From NCBI RefSeq assembly GCF_000716545.1, contig NZ_JNWZ01000018.1, positions 33,339 through 97,338 on the forward strand: a stretch of DNA of 64,000 nt. The letters run 5' to 3'. Shown piece after piece: positions 1-8,356 of this stretch. This stretch comes from Kitasatospora phosalacinea (GTDB taxonomy: Bacteria > Actinomycetota > Actinomycetes > Streptomycetales > Streptomycetaceae). The notes under the pieces were generated by a model that was not told the origin of the DNA, made no database searches, and saw only the letters and a list, made by a program, of their open reading frames with translations. The first letter of the stretch is position 1. The number at the start of each line of letters is the position of its first letter. Position numbers and translations under genes: made by a program.

Positions 1-1065
1 TGCATCGGCTACGACGCGGTCACCGGCTTCGAACGGCTCGTCCTGCAGCCGTCGACGCTGCCGACCTACGACCTGTTCCTGCCCGAGGTGCTGGTCCGCT
101 TCGGCCCGACCGGGACCACGGTGATCGGCCGCGGGGCCACCGCCGCGGCGGCCCGCGCCGCCGCCGAGCGCACCGAGCGGACCCTCGCCCGGGCCGGGCG
201 CTTCCCGGCCCCGGAGTCCCGGGTCGGCCGGGGCGCGTTCGCGCACGAGCCGGGCGAGTACCTGGAGTCGGTGCGCCGGGCCAAGGAGCACATCCTGGCG
301 GGCGACATCTTCCAGGTGGTGCTCTCGGTCCGGTACTCGGCGCCGGGCGAGGCCGACGGCCTGACGCTCTACCGGCGGCTGGCGGAGTTCAACCGCTCGC
401 CGTACCACTTCTGGTACCGCGGCGGGGACTTCGAGGTGGTCGGGGCCTCGCCGGAGCCGTGCGTCACGCTCACCGACGGCGACGTGCTGATCCGCCCGCT
501 GGCCGGCACCCGGCCGCGCGGCGCGGACCGGGCCGCCGACCTGGCCGCCGAACGCGACCTGGTCACCTCGGAGAAGGAGCTGGCCGAGCACCGGATGCTG
601 GTCGACCTGGCCCGCAACGACCTCGGCCGGGTCTGCGTGCCGCACAGCGTCCGGGTGCCGCGGCTGATGGAGGTCGAACGGTACTCCCACGTCATGCACC
701 TGACCTCGGACGTCCACGGCCTGCTGCGCCCCGAGTGCCGCACCGACGACCTGCTGCGGGCCGGCTTCCCGGCCGGCACCATGACCGGCGCCCCCAAACT
801 GCGGGCGATCGAGATCATCGACGAGCTCGAACCCGTCGGCCGCGGCCTCTACTCCGGTGCGGTCGGTTCCTTCGGCACCCACCACGCCGACCTCTACCTG
901 ACCATCCGCGCCCTCGTCCTGCACCGGGGCGAACTGCACCTGCAGGCCGGCGGCGGCATCGTCCACGACTCCGACCCGCTCGCCGAGCGCGAGGAGTGCG
1001 TGGCCAAGCTCCGGGCCGCCGCCCGCGCCGCCGACGTCAGCCTCGGACCGGGAGTGCGCCCGTGA
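1..1065 (+). CDS. Anthranilate/ADIC synthase component I, 5'-truncated by window edge
   Basis: The frame is open from base 1, so the gene begins upstream of the window. The visible part is the chorismate-binding domain of the TrpE/PabB/PhzE family: SPEP, the AGTRPRG motif, the metal/chorismate segment MLVDLARNDLGRV, GTMTGAPK, and a C-terminal AGGGIV with an EREE cluster. The enzyme adds ammonia, delivered by the adjacent amidotransferase, to chorismate. The product is anthranilate, or 2-amino-2-deoxyisochorismate (ADIC) if the pyruvate-eliminating step is absent; sequence alone does not settle which. It overlaps the next gene by GTGA, implying translational coupling. The neighbouring secondary-metabolic genes indicate a pathway copy rather than the housekeeping trpE. 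Confidence 0.88.
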   Translation, partial: CIGYDAVTGFERLVLQPSTLPTYDLFLPEVLVRFGPTGTTVIGRGATAAAARAAAERTERTLARAGRFPAPESRVGRGAFAHEPGEYLESVRRAKEHILAGDIFQVVLSVRYSAPGEADGLTLYRRLAEFNRSPYHFWYRGGDFEVVGASPEPCVTLTDGDVLIRPLAGTRPRGADRAADLAAERDLVTSEKELAEHRMLVDLARNDLGRVCVPHSVRVPRLMEVERYSHVMHLTSDVHGLLRPECRTDDLLRAGFPAGTMTGAPKLRAIEIIDELEPVGRGLYSGAVGSFGTHHADLYLTIRALVLHRGELHLQAGGGIVHDSDPLAEREECVAKLRAAARAADVSLGPGVRP

Positions 1066-1643
1066 TCGTCATCATCGACAACTACGACTCCTTCGTCTAC
1101 AACCTCGCCCAGTACGCGGGCCAACTCGGCCGCGAGTGCCGGGTGGTGCGCAACAACGAGCTCACCGCCGAAGAGGTCCTGCGGCTCGATCCGAGCCTGC
1201 TGCTGATCTCGCCCGGCCCCGGCGGCCCGCAGGACGCCGGGATCTCGCTCGACCTGATCCGCGACCGCGGCCACCGGGTGCCCATCCTCGGCGTCTGCCT
1301 CGGCCACCAGTGCATCGCCGAGGCGTTCGGCGCCCGGGTGGTCCGGGCCGCGGTGCCGATGCACGGCAAGCTCAGCCCCGTCACGCACCGGGGCGTCGGC
1401 GCCTTCGCCGGGCTGCCCAGCCCGATCGAGGTCACCCGCTACCACTCGCTGACCGTCGACCCGGACTCCGTACCGGACGAACTGGTCGTCACCGCCTGGA
1501 CCGACACCGGCGAGGTCATGGGACTGCGCCACCGCGAACTGCCCATCGAAGGCGTGCAGTTCCATCCCGAATCGCTGTTCACCGAAAGGGGCTTCGACAT
1601 GGTGGCCAACGCGCTGCAGGCAGCCGAGCAGGTGCTCGCGTGA
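1062..1643 (+). CDS. Glutamine amidotransferase, anthranilate/ADIC synthase component II
   Basis: This 193-residue class I glutamine amidotransferase (TrpG/PabA type) supplies ammonia to the chorismate-binding subunit encoded just upstream. It begins VIVIIDNYDSFVYNL, has the oxyanion strand SPGPGGPQDAG, the nucleophile in GVCLGHQ, and the His-Glu pair in VQFHPES, so the whole Cys-His-Glu triad is present. The GTG start overlaps the upstream stop (GTGA). Separate subunits argue against a canonical phenazine PhzE, which is a fusion of both. It is likely co-transcribed with the genes on either side. Confidence 0.93.
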   Translation: MIVIIDNYDSFVYNLAQYAGQLGRECRVVRNNELTAEEVLRLDPSLLLISPGPGGPQDAGISLDLIRDRGHRVPILGVCLGHQCIAEAFGARVVRAAVPMHGKLSPVTHRGVGAFAGLPSPIEVTRYHSLTVDPDSVPDELVVTAWTDTGEVMGLRHRELPIEGVQFHPESLFTERGFDMVANALQAAEQVLA

Positions 1644-2698
1644 GCGGCCGCCGGGACACCGAAGCGCTCGCGCACCTGCGCTCCGTGCTGGAGTGGCACT
1701 TCGGCCCCGAGACCGGCTCGCCGTTCTGGCTCAAGCGCCTGGACTCCCTCGGCTTCGACCCGCTGCGCGACGTCCGGGACTTCGCCGACCTGCGGAAGTT
1801 CCCCGACCTCAGCGACGAACTGCGCACCGTCCCGGTCGACGACCTGGTGCCGGCCGGCTCCGCCCACCTCCCCTTCGAGGTCTACGAGTCCGGCGGCACG
1901 CTCGGCGCGCCCAAGCGGGTCGTCGAGCACCTCTCCCGGCAGGAGGGCGTCGACTGGGTCGAGACGGTCCTCCCCGACTTCGACGGCGGCGGCCACTGGC
2001 TGCACATCGGTCCCACCGGCCCGCACATCGTCGGCCGCTCGGTGCGCCGCCTCGCCCAGCTGCGCGGCGCCAAGTTCCTCACGGTGGACTTCGACCCGCG
2101 CTGGGTGAAGCTGCTGATCCGCACCGACCGCCGCCCGCTGGCCGACGAGTACGTGCAGCACGTCCTCGACCAGGTCGAGACGATCGCCGAGTCCCAGGAC
2201 GTCCGGGTGCTGTTCGTCACCCCGCCCGTGCTGGAGGCGCTGTGCGCCCGCGACCGGCTGTACGGCCTGCTCGCCGACCGCCTCACCGGCATCATCTGGA
2301 GCGGCACCAGCATCAGCGGCACCGCGCTGCGCCTGCTGGAGACCGAGTTCTTCCCGAACGCCCGCGTCCGGGGCATCTACGGCAACAGCCTGATGGGCAT
2401 CGCCCCGCAGCGCCCGCCGCGGCCCGGCGACACCCACCCGTGCGTCTTCCGCACCTTCCGGCCCCGCTCGGTGGTCGAGGTCGTCGACCCCGCCACCGGC
2501 GAGCGGGTCGCCCCCGGCGAACGCGGCCGCGTCCTGGTCCACCTGCTCACCGAGGACCTGTTCCTGCCGAACGTCGCCGAGCGCGACACCGCGGTCCGGA
2601 TCGTCCCCGACGACCCGGACCTCCCCGGCGACGACCTCGCCGACGTGCAGCCCTACCGGGCCACCGCCGACACCCAGGTGATCGAGGGCGTGTACTAG
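1640..2698 (+). CDS. LuxE/GriD-like acyl-activating component of an aromatic carboxylic acid reductase
   Basis: A 352-residue member of the LuxE acyl-protein synthetase/phenylacetate-CoA-ligase-like group. The nucleotide-binding loop reads ESGGTLGAPKRVV, a variant of the adenylation SGTTGxPK motif. Later come IIWSGTSISG, GIYGNSLMG and GRVLVHLLTEDLFLPN, typical of the fold. Together with the LuxC-like dehydrogenase immediately downstream (start shared with this stop, TAGTG) it matches the organisation of GriD-GriC, which reduces 3-amino-4-hydroxybenzoate to the aldehyde in grixazone biosynthesis. Here the likely substrate is the aminobenzoate made by the preceding enzymes; that assignment is inference. 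It should activate the acid as an acyl-adenylate and hand it to its partner. Confidence 0.8.
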   Translation: MSGRRDTEALAHLRSVLEWHFGPETGSPFWLKRLDSLGFDPLRDVRDFADLRKFPDLSDELRTVPVDDLVPAGSAHLPFEVYESGGTLGAPKRVVEHLSRQEGVDWVETVLPDFDGGGHWLHIGPTGPHIVGRSVRRLAQLRGAKFLTVDFDPRWVKLLIRTDRRPLADEYVQHVLDQVETIAESQDVRVLFVTPPVLEALCARDRLYGLLADRLTGIIWSGTSISGTALRLLETEFFPNARVRGIYGNSLMGIAPQRPPRPGDTHPCVFRTFRPRSVVEVVDPATGERVAPGERGRVLVHLLTEDLFLPNVAERDTAVRIVPDDPDLPGDDLADVQPYRATADTQVIEGVY

Positions 2699-4032
2699 TG
2701 GACGCACCCACCCTCCAACCGCTCGTCGCGGGCGAACACCTCGCCTGCGACGAGACCGTGGACCTGCCCGCCACCGACGGCACCCCGCTGGCCCGGGTCG
2801 GCGCCGCCCCGACCCTGCTGCTGCACCTCGCGGTGCGGCGCCTGCGCGGCGCGGCCGTCCCGCCCGAGGTCCTCGACCGGGCCGGCGCGCTGTTCGCCGA
2901 GGCCGAACTGGCCGGCGAGAGCGCCGACGCCTACCGGGCCCGGACCGTCGCCGCCACCGGCCTGCCGGAGCGGGTGGTCGCCGCCGGGCTGCACAGCGTC
3001 CGCACCGGACTGGCCCGGCTGGCCGAGAGCAACGCCCGCCAACTCCCGGCGCCCGCCCCGGGCGTGCGCTGGCTGCCGCGCGGGCGGACGCTGGGCGTCG
3101 TCACCCCGTCCAACCACGTCGACCCGCACCTGACCTGGGCCCGGGCGCTGTCGCTCGGCTACGGCGTCGTCGTCCGGCCCGGCACCCGGGATCCGTTCAC
3201 GCCCTTCCGGCTCGCCGCCGCCCTGCTGGCGGCCGGACTGCCCCCGGCCGCCCTGGCCGTGCTGCCCGGCGACCACGCCCTCGGCGAACGCCTGCTGGAG
3301 ACCACGGACCTGGGCATCGTGTACGGCGGCCCGGGCGCCGTCGCCCGCTGGGCCGACCGGCCCCGGGTGCTGACCCGGGGGCCCGGCCGCAGCGCCGCCC
3401 TGCTCGACCGGCCGCTGACGCCCGACCTGCTCGACGCCCTCGCCCGCGCGGTCGCCGCCGACGCGGGCGTCCGGTGCGCCAACACCTCGGTGATCCGCAC
3501 CACCGGATCCCCGGCGCGGGCCGCCGAGGCGCTCGCCGAACGGCTCGACGCGCTGCCCGCGCACCCGGCGACCCACCCCGAGGCCGTCCTGCCGGTGTTC
3601 CCCGCCACCCAGGCGGCCCGGCTCCGGCAGACCCTCGCCGACCTGGAACGCGCCGGGCTGCGCCGCCACACCGCCGCCGACGGCCCCGCCCCGCTGCCCG
3701 ACGGCACCTGGGTCGGGCGCCCGGTGGTGCTCAGCACCGGCGACCCCGACCACCCGGCGATCGGCACCGAACTGCCGTTCCCGTTCGTCGTCGTCGCGCC
3801 CTACGCGCCCGCCGCCGGACCGCGGCAGTTCGGCCGGACCCTGGTGCTCTCCCTGCACAGCGACGACCCCGACCTGCCGGACGCCGCGCTCGCCGAACCG
3901 GGAGTGCGCCGGGTCGTCGTCGGCGGCGCGCCGCCGTGGACCGGCGCACCCCAACTACCGCACGACGGCAGCCTGCTCGACTTCCTGCTGGAGCCCAAGG
4001 CGCTGCTCTCCGACAAGGAGCCCCTGACATGA
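2698..4032 (+). CDS. LuxC/GriC-like acyl reductase (aldehyde dehydrogenase fold)
   Basis: A 444-residue ALDH-superfamily protein of the LuxC acyl reductase type. It carries the cofactor-binding stretch VVTPSNHVDPHL, a GGPGAVARW loop, and the acyl-accepting cysteine at residue 260 in RCANTSVIRT. The expected reaction is NADPH-dependent reduction of an activated aromatic acid to an aldehyde, with the acyl group first loaded by the LuxE/GriD-like partner. The GTG start shares its G with the upstream TAG. The 3' end overlaps the SDR gene (ATGA), so reductase pair and SDR form a coupled block. A role in aldehyde oxidation cannot be excluded from the fold, but the pairing makes reduction more likely. 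Confidence 0.8.
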   Translation: MDAPTLQPLVAGEHLACDETVDLPATDGTPLARVGAAPTLLLHLAVRRLRGAAVPPEVLDRAGALFAEAELAGESADAYRARTVAATGLPERVVAAGLHSVRTGLARLAESNARQLPAPAPGVRWLPRGRTLGVVTPSNHVDPHLTWARALSLGYGVVVRPGTRDPFTPFRLAAALLAAGLPPAALAVLPGDHALGERLLETTDLGIVYGGPGAVARWADRPRVLTRGPGRSAALLDRPLTPDLLDALARAVAADAGVRCANTSVIRTTGSPARAAEALAERLDALPAHPATHPEAVLPVFPATQAARLRQTLADLERAGLRRHTAADGPAPLPDGTWVGRPVVLSTGDPDHPAIGTELPFPFVVVAPYAPAAGPRQFGRTLVLSLHSDDPDLPDAALAEPGVRRVVVGGAPPWTGAPQLPHDGSLLDFLLEPKALLSDKEPLT

Positions 4033-4721
4033 AGCACGTGGTCGTCACCGGCGCGTCCGGCGACCTCGGCACCGCCGTCGTCGCCCGGGCGGTGGCCGCG
4101 GGCGCCGAGGTCCTCGCCCAGTACCACTCCCGGCCGCCGGGCGTCGCCCACCCCGCGGTCACCCCGGTCCGGGTGGACCTGACCGCGGACGGCGGCCCCG
4201 CGGAACTCGCCGCGGCCGTCCCGTGGGACGGCGTCGACCTGCTGGTGCACTGCGTCGGCGGCGCCCGGGCCACCCCGTTCGGCGAACTGGGCACCGCCGC
4301 CTGGCGGGACTCCCTGCAGCTGAACGTCGAGGTGCCGTTCACCGTCACCCGCGAACTGCTCGGCCCGCTGGCCGCGGCCGGCGGCGCGGTGGTCAACCTC
4401 TCCAGCGTCGCCGCGTTCACCGGCGGCGCCTTCGGCCCGCACTACGCCGCCGCCAAGGCCGCCGTGGTCGGCCTGACCAGGTCCGCCGCCCGCGAGCTCG
4501 GCGAGCGCGGCATCCGGGTCAACTGCGTCGCGCCCGGCCCGGTCGCCTCGGCGATGACCGACTCGCTGCCCGCGGAGGTGCTGGCCGGGCTGCTGGCCTC
4601 CACCGCGCTGCGCCGGGTGGTGACGCCCGAGGAGGTCGCCGACACCGTGTTCGCGATCGGCGCGGCCACCGGCGTCACCGGCCAGACCCTGGTCGTCGAC
4701 GGCGGCCGCTTCCTGCACTGA
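4029..4721 (+). CDS. Short-chain dehydrogenase/reductase (FabG-like)
   Basis: A 230-residue classical SDR. The Rossmann glycine motif is TGASGDLG near the N-terminus, the catalytic Ser lies in NLSSVAAF, the Tyr and Lys in HYAAAKAA, followed by GIRVNCVAPGPV and the C-terminal VDGG. Two roles fit the cluster. It could aromatise a dihydro-hydroxyanthranilate, as SDRs do in 3-hydroxyanthranilate routes; that would need an isochorismatase, not seen in this window. Alternatively it could act on a carbonyl of the ACP-bound or aldehyde intermediate. The start overlaps the upstream gene by four bases. Confidence 0.87.
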   Translation: MKHVVVTGASGDLGTAVVARAVAAGAEVLAQYHSRPPGVAHPAVTPVRVDLTADGGPAELAAAVPWDGVDLLVHCVGGARATPFGELGTAAWRDSLQLNVEVPFTVTRELLGPLAAAGGAVVNLSSVAAFTGGAFGPHYAAAKAAVVGLTRSAARELGERGIRVNCVAPGPVASAMTDSLPAEVLAGLLASTALRRVVTPEEVADTVFAIGAATGVTGQTLVVDGGRFLH

Positions 4722-4767
4722 GCACCATCCCGCCCAGCCAACTTCCCCAGTACACGAAGGAGTTCCG

Positions 4768-5862
4768 GTGCTGTTCATCTGCAGGGCTGTCGACGAGGAC
4801 GCGGTGCGCGAGCGGATCCACGCCCGCGTCCCCACCCCGCACGGCGCGGTGGTCTGCCGGGTCGGCGACCGGCTGCTGGTGCACGTGCCCGACGGCCGGT
4901 CGGTGGCCGCCGAGGTGCTGCACGACTCCGGCCTGGTGCAGCAGGTGCTGGACGACCACTCGGACGCGCCGCTGACCGACCGGGCCGCCGCACCGCTCGG
5001 CTCGCTGGTGCGCCTCGGCGGCCAGGCCACCGTCGGCGGCGTCGACTTCGCGCTGATCGCCGGGCCGTGCGCGGTCGAGAGCGCCGAGCAGATGGCGGCC
5101 TCGGCGCGGCTGGCCAAGGACGGCGGCGCGGTCGCGCTGCGCGGCGGCGCCTACAAGCCGCGCAGCTCGGTGTACAGCTTCCAGGGCCTGGGCGAGGAGG
5201 GCCTGCGGATCATGGCCGAGGCCGGGCGGGCGGCCGGACTGCCGGTGGTCACCGAGGTCCTGGACCCGGCCACCGTCGACCTGGTCGCCGAGCACGCCGA
5301 CGTGCTGCAGGTCGGTACCCGCAACGCGCAGAACTTCAGCCTGCTCAAGGCCGTCGGCCGGGCCGGGCGCCCGGTGCTGCTCAAGCGCGGCTTCGGCTGC
5401 ACCGTGGGCGAGTGGCTGCAGGCCGCCGAGTACGTGCTCGCCGCGGGCAACCCCGACGTGGTGCTCTGCGAGCGCGGCATCCGCACCTTCGAACCGGCCA
5501 CCCGCTTCACCCTGGACCTGGGCGCCGTCGCGGTCGTCAAGCACCGCAGCCACCTGCCCGTCATCGTCGACCCCAGCCACGGGGTCGGCCACCGCCACCT
5601 GGTCAAGCCGATGGCGCTGGCCGCCGCCGCGGCCGGCGCCGACGGACTGCTGGTCGACATCCACCCCGACCCGGCCGCCGCGCTCTGCGACGCCGACCAG
5701 GCCCTCGACCGGGAGCGCTGGTTCGACCTGGCCGGCGCCGTCCGTGACGTCCTCACCGGCCTGGGCCGCGGACTGGCCATCTCCCAGCCCGAGCCCGCGA
5801 CCGGCCCCGCGACCGGCCCCGCGACCGGCCCCGCGCCCGAGCCCGCCGGGCGGGCCCGGTGA
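4768..5862 (+). CDS. DAHP synthase, type I-beta with N-terminal ferredoxin-like domain
   Basis: Condenses phosphoenolpyruvate and erythrose-4-phosphate, the entry step to chorismate. About 70 N-terminal residues form a small FL/ACT-like regulatory domain of the Thermotoga-type enzyme. The TIM barrel follows with AGPCAVES, GGAYKPRSS, GTRNAQNF, LLKRGFG, VKHRSHLPVIVDPSHG and DIHP. Streptomycetes normally use a type II enzyme for primary metabolism, so this copy probably feeds the cluster. The GTG start has AAGGAG five bases upstream. The last 25 residues are an ATGP-type low-complexity tail made by a 12-bp tandem repeat. The gene overlaps the next by GTGA. Confidence 0.92.
   Translation: MLFICRAVDEDAVRERIHARVPTPHGAVVCRVGDRLLVHVPDGRSVAAEVLHDSGLVQQVLDDHSDAPLTDRAAAPLGSLVRLGGQATVGGVDFALIAGPCAVESAEQMAASARLAKDGGAVALRGGAYKPRSSVYSFQGLGEEGLRIMAEAGRAAGLPVVTEVLDPATVDLVAEHADVLQVGTRNAQNFSLLKAVGRAGRPVLLKRGFGCTVGEWLQAAEYVLAAGNPDVVLCERGIRTFEPATRFTLDLGAVAVVKHRSHLPVIVDPSHGVGHRHLVKPMALAAAAAGADGLLVDIHPDPAAALCDADQALDRERWFDLAGAVRDVLTGLGRGLAISQPEPATGPATGPATGPAPEPAGRAR
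5797..5832 (+). repeat. 12-bp tandem repeat, three copies, inside the DAHP synthase 3' end
   Basis: The unit GCGACCGGCCCC occurs three times without mismatch and stays in frame, adding Ala-Thr-Gly-Pro blocks to the C-terminal tail. The array lies beyond the catalytic barrel, so changes in copy number should be tolerated. Confidence 0.9.
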
Positions 5863-6950
5863 CGCCCCGACCGGACCTCGCCGTGATCGGCGGCGGCGTG
5901 GTCGGGCTGTCCGTCGCCTGGCGGTGCGCGCAGCGCGGCCTGACCGTCGAGGTGCACCACGAGGAGCTCCCCGGCACCGCCTCCGCGGTCGCGCCCGGCA
6001 TGCTCTCGCCGGTCAGCGCCGCAGACTTCCCCGCCCCCGAACTGCTGGCCTTCGCCCACCGGGCCCGGCACCGCTGGCCCGCCTTCGCCGCCGAACTCGC
6101 CGAGGCGAGCGGCACCGACCTCGGGTACGGGGCCGACGGCATGCTGCTGGTCGCCCACCGGCCGTCCGACCGCGAACGGGTCGCCGCCATGTACGCCTTC
6201 CGGGAGGGCCACGACGCCCCGCCGAAGGCCCTGGACGCCGCCGGGCTGCGCGCCCTGGAACCCCTGCTGTCGCCCGACGCGGACGGCGGCGGCTTCGTCA
6301 CCGAGGACCACCACGTGGACGCCCAGCGCGTCCGCGCGGCCCTGCGGACGGCCGGGGAGGCGGCCGGGGTTCGCTTCGTCGCGGGCCGGGTCGGCGCCCT
6401 GGACGAGGTGCGGGCGGGGGCGGTGCTGGTCGCCGCCGGGTCCTGGTCGCCCGACCTGCACCCGTGGCCGGTCACCCCGGTGCGCGGCCAGGTCGTGCTG
6501 CTGCGCGACCCGGACGGCGGCCCCGGGCTCCGGCACGGCATCCGGGGCGTGGTGGACGGGCAACCGGTGTTCCTGGCCGGCCGCCACGGCCACGAGACGG
6601 TCGTCGCCGCCACCCTCGACCACACCGGCTTCGACGTGCGGCCCTCCGCGCAGGCCACCGAGGGACTGCTGCGCAGCGCGGTCGCCCTGGTGCCCGCCCT
6701 GGCCCGGCACCGGGTGGTGGAGACCCGGGTCGGGCTGCGGCCCGACACCCCGGACCACCTGCCCGTCATGGGACGCGTCCCGGGCCGCCCGGACACCTAC
6801 GCGGCCACCGGCCACTACCGGCACGGCGTCCTGCTGGCCCCCCTCACGGCCGACCTGCTCGCCGACCTGGTCGCCACCGGCACCGACGCCGTCCCCGCCG
6901 CCTTCAGCCCCGAACGGTTCCGCACAGCGAAGGAAAGCACCCCCCGATGA
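5859..6950 (+). CDS. FAD-dependent oxidoreductase, glycine oxidase (ThiO)/DAO family
   Basis: A 363-residue flavoprotein with the N-terminal dinucleotide-binding motif VIGGGVVGLSVAW, a central VLVAAGSWSPDL, and the C-terminal GLRPDTPDHLPVMG and ATGHYRHGVLLAP that are characteristic of D-amino-acid oxidase-fold enzymes of the ThiO group. It should oxidise an amine to an imine with release of hydrogen peroxide. ThiO itself makes iminoglycine for thiazole synthesis, but no thiamine gene is nearby, so this is more likely a pathway amine oxidase. The GTG start overlaps the DAHP synthase stop, and the 3' end overlaps the exporter gene. Confidence 0.82.
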   Translation: MTPRPDLAVIGGGVVGLSVAWRCAQRGLTVEVHHEELPGTASAVAPGMLSPVSAADFPAPELLAFAHRARHRWPAFAAELAEASGTDLGYGADGMLLVAHRPSDRERVAAMYAFREGHDAPPKALDAAGLRALEPLLSPDADGGGFVTEDHHVDAQRVRAALRTAGEAAGVRFVAGRVGALDEVRAGAVLVAAGSWSPDLHPWPVTPVRGQVVLLRDPDGGPGLRHGIRGVVDGQPVFLAGRHGHETVVAATLDHTGFDVRPSAQATEGLLRSAVALVPALARHRVVETRVGLRPDTPDHLPVMGRVPGRPDTYAATGHYRHGVLLAPLTADLLADLVATGTDAVPAAFSPERFRTAKESTPR

Positions 6951-8356
6951 CACCTCCACCCGCACCCACCGCGGCACCGGCCGAGAACCGGACGGTGTTC
7001 GGCCGGCTGGACCCGGCGCGCCTGCTGCCGGTCGCCTGGCCGGTCTACATCGAGCTGATGTCGGGCGTCATCGCCGGCATCATCTCGGTGGTCTGGATCG
7101 CCCGGCTCGGCGCGTCCGCGCTGGCCACCGTCACCATGGCCAGCACCCTGGAGAACGTCCTGACCAGCGTCGTCCTGGCGGTCAGCGGCGGCACCACCAT
7201 CCTGCTGTCGCAGGCCGTCGGCGCGAACGACCACGCCCGGCTGCGCCCGGTGCTGCGGGCCGCCTTCCGCCTCACCCTGCTGGTCACCGTGGTGATCTGC
7301 GCGGTGCTGTTCGTGCTGCGCGAACCGCTGGCGAAGCTGATCCTCGGCTCCGACGAGCACGACGCGGTCGGCCTGTCGGTCGACTACCTGACCGTCACCG
7401 TGCCCGGCATCGCGGTCTTCTACGGCCAGTACCTGGTGGACAGCACCTTCAAGGCCAACGGCGACACCCGCACGCCGATGCGGATGGCCCTGCTGTCGAA
7501 CCTGATCCTGGTGGTCGCCGACCCGGTCCTCATCTACGGCTGGCTGGGCGCGCCCAAGCTGGGGGTGACCGGCTCCGCGCTGGCCCTGGTCGGCTCCCGG
7601 GCGGTCACGCTGGCGGTGACCTGGTGGCTGTACCGCAGGTCCGCGCTGGCCGCGCAGCTGGCCGCCGCGCCCGAGACCGCCACCGAGAGTCCGGGGAAGG
7701 GCCCGGTCCGCGAGATCCTGGCGGCCGGACTCCCGCTCGGGGTGGACTTCCTGGTGCGGATGGCCGCCGGGATGCTGATCGTCGGCGTGGTGGCCCGGTT
7801 CGGCACCGACCAGGTCGCCGCGTACGGCACCGTGACCCGCACCCTGCTGTTCCTCACCATGGCCGCGTACGCGATGCGGCAGGCCGCGACCATCATCGCC
7901 GCCCGGGCCAAGGGCGCCGACGACGAGGAACTGCTGGCGGCCAGCCGCACCTCCTCGGTGCGCCTGGGCATCGCCTGGTCGCTGCTCGGCGGCCTCGCGG
8001 TGCTCACCCTCGGCGGCCTCGCCGCGGACGCCGTCACCGGCGACGCGGCGGTGCGCAGCGCCGCCCACGGCCAGGTCCCGTGGCTGGCGGTCTACATCAC
8101 GCTGCTGCTGTGCAACGTCACGCTCAGCGGCATCTTCCTCGGCGGCGGCCACGGCAAGGCCCTGGCCACCTCCACCACCGCCGGCGCCGTCCTGCAGCTC
8201 GTCCTGGCCCCGCTGCTCGCCCTGACGCCGCTGGGCCTGACCGGCGCCTGGATCGCCATGATCGTCAACGCCGGCACGCAGACCACCGTGCTGCTCGTGC
8301 TGGCGACCCGTCAGATGTCCGCCCCCAAGCTCGAAGCCAAGGAGGTCGCGGCATGA
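6947..8356 (+). CDS. MATE-family efflux transporter
   Basis: A 469-residue multidrug and toxic compound extrusion protein with about twelve hydrophobic segments arranged as two six-helix halves around a charged linker near residues 235-250. Features include WPVYIELMSG in helix 1, GDTRTPM after helix 5, and a second-half repeat beginning LPLGVDFLVRM. It is expected to export the cluster product, or a toxic aldehyde or amine intermediate, in exchange for Na+ or H+. The gene overlaps both neighbours by four bases, placing it inside the biosynthetic operon. Confidence 0.88.
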   Translation: MTPPPAPTAAPAENRTVFGRLDPARLLPVAWPVYIELMSGVIAGIISVVWIARLGASALATVTMASTLENVLTSVVLAVSGGTTILLSQAVGANDHARLRPVLRAAFRLTLLVTVVICAVLFVLREPLAKLILGSDEHDAVGLSVDYLTVTVPGIAVFYGQYLVDSTFKANGDTRTPMRMALLSNLILVVADPVLIYGWLGAPKLGVTGSALALVGSRAVTLAVTWWLYRRSALAAQLAAAPETATESPGKGPVREILAAGLPLGVDFLVRMAAGMLIVGVVARFGTDQVAAYGTVTRTLLFLTMAAYAMRQAATIIAARAKGADDEELLAASRTSSVRLGIAWSLLGGLAVLTLGGLAADAVTGDAAVRSAAHGQVPWLAVYITLLLCNVTLSGIFLGGGHGKALATSTTAGAVLQLVLAPLLALTPLGLTGAWIAMIVNAGTQTTVLLVLATRQMSAPKLEAKEVAA

